Shown here one piece after another: positions 58,116 through 64,000 of a DNA stretch of 64,000 nt; positions within the stretch are counted from its first letter, which is position 1, and each line of letters begins with the position of its first letter. The stretch lies in contig JAHYIO010000031.1 in assembly GCA_020543525.1 (NCBI GenBank), forward strand, positions 1,426,001 through 1,490,000. Reading direction: 5' to 3'. Made by a program: the position numbers and the translations under genes. Source of the DNA: Coriolopsis trogii (Eukaryota > Basidiomycota > Agaricomycetes > Polyporales > Polyporaceae). Below the pieces are notes generated by a model that did not search any database, was not told the origin of the DNA, and worked only from the letters and a program-made list of their open reading frames with translations.

Positions 58116-59685
58116 ATGCCTTCAGTACTCTACACTCCTGCTCCTTCTGCGGCCAACCACGCCTCGTCCTCGCCCATCTTCTTCACTCCGTTGACCATTG
58201 TTGTTCTTATTCTCATGATCGTGTTCATTGTCATCCTCCTCGGCTCTATGGTCATCTTCTCGTATAGGCGCTACATCCGCTCCAACCAGTCTTCACTTGC
58301 CCTAGCCGACGACGCGGTCGACCTCCAGGCAAACAACACAGCACATTCGAATGTGGATTATACTAACGGCAAGGCTTCTCTCTGGACTGCCTTCTGGAAC
58401 TGGGTCTCACCGCCGACCGAGCCTGAACTACCCTGGCACGTCTATGCCGTCGTACCTGCCACCCGGCCCAAGGGCCCGATTCACCTCCGTGCACTCAAGC
58501 CGCTCATGCTCTGGAAGAAGGACGAGTATAAGGTGGGCTTTAATATGACGCGCTCGATCTCTCCATCTGACTCCCCCACTGCAGCGTGAGCCGTTCACGG
58601 TCGCTGACGTCCGTAGGGCCATGGAGGAGATTGAAGCTCGTACCGCTGCACGCGCCGCGTCCCCTGAGAAGCCTAGTCTCTGGCGACGGTTTATCCATCT
58701 CTTCAAACACGCTCGAGTGGTGGTAGAAGTCCCCAACATCGTCGTCCACCCTTGCGACGGCACTCCCGCCTTCACGTACGTCAGTGACTCTGCTCGGACT
58801 TCCCTCGTCCTCTCGCCGACTTCAGCCAAGTTCCGCATCGATGCTTTCCCCTGCACGGCTCCTAGTTCTGAGCACTCGACGCCTTCCACTGTTAGCCCCG
58901 ACTACAGTCCGGCCTCGACGGCTTCGGAGCCCGACTCGCCTCCTCTTGTGACTCCGACAATGCCAGGTCTCGAGGTTCCAATGCCCTCTTCCACTGCGCC
59001 GCGCGAAGTGCAAGAGAAGAACGAAGATGCGATCAACGTCTCCAACTTCTCTGGCGAGCAGTTCGTCCTCGCTGCGCCTCCTCTCAAGCACAAGCGCCAG
59101 ATCGACAGCAAAGTCGACAACGACAGCGAGAACGCTACGAGCATTGGCCTCGGGCTCGGGCCCGTCCTCCACTCGCAGTCCAGCATCTCGAGCGACCTGA
59201 CTGACATCTTCGAGGACGCGAGCGACGAGATCCGCCCGACTGCGAGCGAGGGCTCGGTCAGCGACTTGATGACCATCCTCGACGCCTACACCGCCGAGTA
59301 TCCCACCGTCGAGAGCTTCAAGGACGCCGCGTCGCTATCCACCAGCCCTAGCGGCGACTCCACCGTCCTCGAGCCCTCGACGAAGCGCTACGCTTGCCTC
59401 ATCGAGGCGCTCAGTATTTCGTTCTCGCGCTCGACTCTCGACTCTCGGAACTCGAGCCTCCGGTCTAGCGGTGAGTCGTCCGACTACGGCTACGGGGATG
59501 TCGATCACAAGGGGAACGACTATGCAAGCGACGACGGCAAATGCGATGGGTACGACAGCGACGCATCGGGGAACACTGACTACTACGAGTGCTCCGTCGA
59601 GTCCAGCTTTGATCTGGATGAGGAGGAAGAGAAGCAGCGGGAGGCATTCGCAGCGATCGAGGAGCTGATCGCGTACGCAGTATGA
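58116..59685 (+). CDS. Single-pass membrane protein with long acidic cytosolic tail, unknown
   Basis: Two exons (58116-58532 and 58585-59685, 52-base intron) give 505 residues. A short Ser/Ala-rich N-terminus precedes one strong transmembrane segment at about residues 24-50 (PLTIVVLILMIVFIVILLGSM), followed by RRYIR, which sets the C-terminus on the cytosolic side. The tail has a Trp-rich patch (SLWTAFWNWVSPP), a short helical patch near FTVADVRRAMEEIEARTAAR, long Ser/Asp-rich disordered stretches, a Gly/Asp/Tyr-rich zone (DYGYGDVDHKGNDYASDDG) and an acidic helical end (DEEEEKQREAFAAIEELIAYAV). No known domain is recognised. The layout is common among agaricomycete-specific membrane proteins. 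Confidence 0.72.
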
Positions 59686-60242
59686 AGATTCACAGCCACC
59701 TTCGACGCATCTCAATCAACATTCACAAGCCTCTAGCCATTTGAACATGATGTACCACGAGCACACCCATAGCACCACAAGCGCTAGCGTGCCACACTCT
59801 GATGAACTTGCAAGACTTTTTTTTTATCTCCCTATCTCTTTCTCTTTCTAGGACTCGTTCTCCCTTTTGTACAATGATAGGGCTCTCTGTTGTCTCTGGG
59901 TTTTAAGAGTCCGCAATCGAAGCATCGGTTTTCGTCTATCAATTGCAATATGAGGATGTGTCGCGACACCTTCGAAACATCATGTTTGTCGCCATCGCAT
60001 GTCTTCCTCCAGCTCGCTCTACACCCCGCTTGTGCCTGGATCAGCGCATCGAAAGACAAGAAGTTCTTGAAGAAGGCAAGAAAACATTGCGTTGCTGATG
60101 GTTACGCGAGTCACAGTAAAATAACAGTGCAAATCGCCAATGCAAGAAGATCTGGGAACAAGATGAAGATGCTTCTAATGTGCCATGCAAGAAACTATAT
60201 GTGCGGAACTATCGATACGTTTGAGATGCCAAAACCCGAACG
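59686..60242. other. Intergenic between convergent genes
   Basis: 557 bases of 3' flank. A T run occurs at about 59818-59824. Nothing coding is seen. Confidence 0.4.
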
Positions 60243-63200
60243 CTAATTGAAAGTTGAGAGGAGAAGTCCACGTTTCTTCTCTTTCTGTACTCCGGCCCCC
60301 GCTCGCCTCTCCCGTGGAATGTGCGACTTCTTCGTCTTTTTCTCCGCGCCGCCGTCCGAGTCGGACGAATCCGAGCTGTCGTCGTCCTCGCTCGATTCGT
60401 CTTCGTCACCATCGCCGTTGGGCACATAGGTAGACTTGAGCCTGAAGCTGCTCTCCGCCCTCGGCGTCTGGGAGAAGAGAGCCGGAGACAGGATCTGAGT
60501 GGACGCGAAGAGCTGCTGGCTAGCAAGGTTTGAGAGCTTTGGAAACATGGCCTCCGAGTACCACGACTTGCGCGGCCCGGAGGGTGCTTTCATCGTCGTC
60601 CTCTCTTGCGATTGTGACTGCGATTGCATTTGCGACTGGTCATCCGGTTCACTCGGACCGTCGCCGCCAACCAACGCTCCAACTCCGAACGGCGTTTCCG
60701 GGAACTGACTGTCGGACGGCATGAACAAAGGTGGGTTGCCGGTTTTCTTTGGCTGCGGTGTCAGTGCAGCCGCGGTCCCCTCTTCCTCAGGTTGATGGTC
60801 TCCGTCGACATCTGCGGGAACGGCAATGGGAGGGTGCTCCGGGGCAGAGGCCTTGCGCCGTCCGTTCGTCTGGCCAGGTATGATTGATTCCGGGCTACTG
60901 GGTCGCAACTCGTCGACCATCGACTGGGAGTCACCATCGACATCGCCAACGGACTCGCTCCCAGCTCGGCGAGCAGTCTGTGGGAGGGTGGTCCACGAAA
61001 TTTTGCCCGTACCAGGTGTCCCTGAGACCTCTGATATCGGCCGCAACGACGCTTGCAGTTGGGCCTGGGGCTCACGGCCCTCACCCTGTCCTTCCGCCAC
61101 CTCTTCCTCCTCTGACTCGACAGAGACCGCACTGCGCTGCGAGCGTGTAGACACTGGCTTCGCCCCCCGGCCTCTTCCCCTTGCCCTCGTCGCTGCCCCG
61201 CCACGCTTCGTCCCGGACGCGCTCTTCTCTTTCTCCTCCTTTTTTGCGCGCTTGAATGCCTCCCTGGCCTCCTTGTCCGCCGCCTTCTTCGCGTCCTTCG
61301 TAGCTTTGGCCTCAGCCGCCTTCCGGTCCCGCTCTGCCTTCTTCTCCGCCTTCTCCGCCTCGCGACGGGCCTTCTCCTCTTCGCTCAGCCTCGGGCGTCC
61401 CCGTCTCGTAGGTGCGGGCGTAGGCGTGGACACAGGCTCGGGGAGGGACGAAGGGGGAGGCATCGCAGACGTGCCTCGTGCCGTGATGCGCGTCGTGCGA
61501 CGCGGCCGAGTCTGGACATCCTCAGGCGTCGCGTCTTTATGCTGTACCCGAGAAGACTCTGCAGCAGCTTCCGGTTGTGGCTCAGCATCACCCTGGACCG
61601 TATCACCATCCTCTTGATCAGCGTCAGGGTCGGCCTCCATCTCAGCCTGAGCCTCGGGGTCCAGCTCTTGCTCTTGCTCATCAGCGTCTTCATGAGGTGG
61701 TAGTGTCAGGTCCTCTTCCGAAAGTGTCAGGGCACGCCGCGACGGTGCCACGGTTGCGCGCTTCTCTGGACTCTGCGACAGCCGCCCGTGACGGTCCCTC
61801 ATGCGCGACACCACCCCAGGCGTGCGGGGCGAGGCTGGCGGCGGCGGCGTCTGGTGTCCTTTCCAAGGGGTGGTGGCGTCAGCATCTTCGATGGGATCTT
61901 CCTCCTCGACCGGCTTGCGCGGTTGGGGACTGAAGGGCTCGATAGGGTCCTCTGGATCTTCCGTATGCGGGTCGACTTCTTCCACCTCGACGAGTGCGGT
62001 GCTTTTCGGGCCTTCATCCTCCTCGACCTGCGCGGGGGAAGCATGCCGAGGGGTTGGGTGACTTTCGCGGAGTTCAGGAGAGAGCTCGCGTTCAGCGTCG
62101 TTTGGAGTCGTCGTCGCCCGGCCCTGGGGTAGCACCTCGTCCTCTTCGAATTCCAGTATCTCCGCACCAGCGACTTCATCGCGATACTCCGGACTGGGGT
62201 CGTCAACGAGCTGCAACTCCTCGTCACCTTTGGCTTCTTCGGGCACTGGCACTTGCTCGTCCTCTGCTGCGGAACGGTTCTCCTGCGCGGCAAGAGGAGG
62301 CTTCTTAGCGGCGTCCCCAACTCGACTTCCATCTGTGTGGTCTACGGACGGGGCGTCCAGAGCAGACCCTGCCTCAGATTGACCAGACTCACTAGCTAGG
62401 CGACCTTCGCGGACAGAAAATGTGTCGTGATCCAGCGTTTGCTCCTCTGCATCCTTATGCTTGCTTGGATCGCCCCCTGCCGCTTTCACTTTCGGCACGC
62501 CATTATCCAATTGTGCACCAACAACCTAGATTGGAATGAGCAAGTTGGGGTATAGTAATTTTGTTCCTACGTACCTCGATGTTGTCGTTAGGATCAGGAT
62601 CCACGTCGTTCACATTCATCCCAGCATTATCGGGCTCTCGCTCTTCATCTGACGAAGACGCCTCGCGCTCAAACTTGCGCGACATGCGGCGGAAAGCCTG
62701 CTCATTCTTTTCCTCTTCCTCAAGGTCCACCTCCTCGTCCTCCCCGGCCTCATCGTTCGAGTCTTGGCTCTCCGAGCTGGAAGAAGACGGGATCTGCGCG
62801 AGTATGCTGACACGTGGTTTCACCGGCCCATGCAGGAGCGCTTCGAGGTTCGTCGGATCGGGGAGAGTCGCCGCCAGAGACCGAACAGGGGCAGGGACCG
62901 GCGTGTCGTCCTCATCGTCACTGGAGCCCTCGTTGCTGCTCCCTTCGTCCTTGCTCTCGACGGCAACTTCCGAGATTTCGGAACCAGCGGGAAGACGAGG
63001 GCTAGAGACCGGGCGGTGGGGCAAAGCTGGCCTTCGCGCTGACGCAGTCGACACGGACTCAGTCGGAGGCTCCGACGAAGAAGGCGCATCCTCTGATGGA
63101 ACGACAGCTGGAGGCCGGATAGGCGGAGGAATCACAGCGGCCTGGGGCGCACTCAACGTCTTTCTCCGTCTCTGCGCTTCTTTGAGGAGCGTTTCGAGCT

Positions 63201-64000
63201 CGCCTACAAGTTGCTGATCGTGCCCGGCCTTCTTCAGCTGGGTGATGCGCTTACGAATAGATGTCGGACCGGCTTCGATAACCGGGCATTGTGAGCGTGG
63301 GTGAAGGGACGCCTCGCCACATATGGGACACGTTGGAGCTGCAGAGGGCCGAGCTTTCTTGCTCCTATCGGTCTTCGCCTTTGCTGGGGCCTCAGACGGT
63401 GCTGTTGGTTCTAGAAGAGGCGAATTTTCCGCAGGCGACGTCGAGTGCACAGAGGCTTGTTCGTCAGGGACCCAGGACTGGCTCAGTTTCGACTTGGTCC
63501 GACCGTTATTACGAACAGGAAAGGACGACTCCGCTTGGGCTACAGGAGATGGAGAGGGTCCAGAGGTGCTCTGATTAACAGATCCTCGAGCCAATATGGC
63601 TTGATAAGCAGATTGCACTGCTGCCATCGCGGAGATTGACGGAGAGTCTGGTGCAGGAAACTCGGCTTAAATCGCATCGCATTGAAGCATATGCGTGACT
63701 GACCATGGGATTGTGAAGAAGCCGCCGAGCTCTTGGTGCGCTCTCGCTTTGTCTTCTTCGCACTGACAGTTTCCTGTTCCTCTTGCCTTGAGGATGAGGT
63801 CGCATCCGCATCCACCGGCGCTATGCGACGGAAGTCAGGATCTGGCGGGATGTTCAGCGAGGCGCGTACATACCTGGAGGGTCAGGCAGAGACGTTGGAG
63901 GGTCGACGGTAGGCGATGCCTCAGCTCCCATCGTCTTCCTCCGCTTCTTCTTTCCTGCTGAACACTGTCAATTAGCCATCTGCACAGTACCTATCAGATC
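60243..64000 (-). CDS. Large low-complexity zinc-knuckle nuclear protein, 5' partial
   Basis: The 5' end is beyond the window. Exons seen include about 63.86-63.95 kb, 63.72-63.82 kb, about 62.57-63.63 kb and a last exon ending at TAG 60243-60245. A small zinc knuckle, CPICGEASLHPRSQC (Cx2Cx5Hx4C), is followed by a helical segment IRKRITQLKKAGHDQQLVGELETLL. The rest is Glu/Ser/Pro-rich. One basic helical block (EKARREAEKAEKKAERDRKAAEAK) resembles a charged single alpha-helix, and RGGAATRARGRGRGAK is an RG-rich patch. The C-terminus ends with KKTKKSHIPRERRAGAG, a likely nuclear signal. Composition suggests a nuclear or nucleolar nucleic-acid-binding protein. No named family is claimed. Confidence 0.65.

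Overview
The window is nuclear DNA of a filamentous basidiomycete, most likely a wood- or litter-decaying agaricomycete. Genes are broken by many introns of about 50-70 bases with GT-AG ends. The gene set is typically fungal (Ctf4/Mcl1, Hos3, Wee1, Pbs2, Got1, Leu5). A secreted AA9 lytic polysaccharide monooxygenase and two loosenin-like double-psi beta-barrel proteins point to plant cell wall attack. All exon models were built by reading splice sites and protein continuity by eye, with no database search.

Layout. 1-5.5 kb: the end of a mitochondrial transcription factor B / rRNA adenine dimethylase gene (+) converges on a Ctf4/Mcl1 replisome gene (-). 6-9.1 kb: two paralogous small secreted DUF3237-like genes (-) with the same exon plan. 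10.6-19.5 kb: a 90-residue protein (-) is divergent from the deacetylase HOS3 (+); a RING-H2 protein (-) is divergent from the pre-mRNA cleavage nuclease YSH1 (+). 19.9-24.8 kb: a DUF2264 protein (-) is divergent from a RING/TRAF-type zinc-finger protein (+) that carries a 17-base exon. 24.8-33.4 kb: a homeodomain transcription factor (-) lies between two gene-poor stretches. 33.4-43.2 kb: WEE1, GOT1 and PBS2, all on the minus strand. 43.7-44.8 kb: a ubiquitin-like/BAG co-chaperone (+). 45.7-55.1 kb: two loosenin-like genes (-) and the AA9 gene (+), with HOP2 (-) and LEU5 (+) between the loosenins. 55.9-64 kb: a TatD-type nuclease (-), a single-pass membrane protein (+), and the 3' part of a large low-complexity zinc-knuckle protein (-) that runs off the window.

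Functional grouping. Most genes are housekeeping: replication (Ctf4), cell-cycle control (Wee1), osmostress signalling (Pbs2), RNA 3' processing (Ysh1), meiosis (Hop2), and mitochondrial expression and CoA transport (mtTFB, Leu5). The accessory part is the secreted set: the DUF3237-like pair and the loosenin/AA9 group. Members of both have TATA boxes close to their start codons, as expected of inducible secreted genes. No tRNA, rRNA, CRISPR array or intact transposon was recognised. No clear new multi-gene system is visible; the best leads are the paralogous DUF3237-like secreted pair, the loosenin/AA9 neighbourhood and a protein-like but unresolved stretch at about 46.4-47.7 kb.
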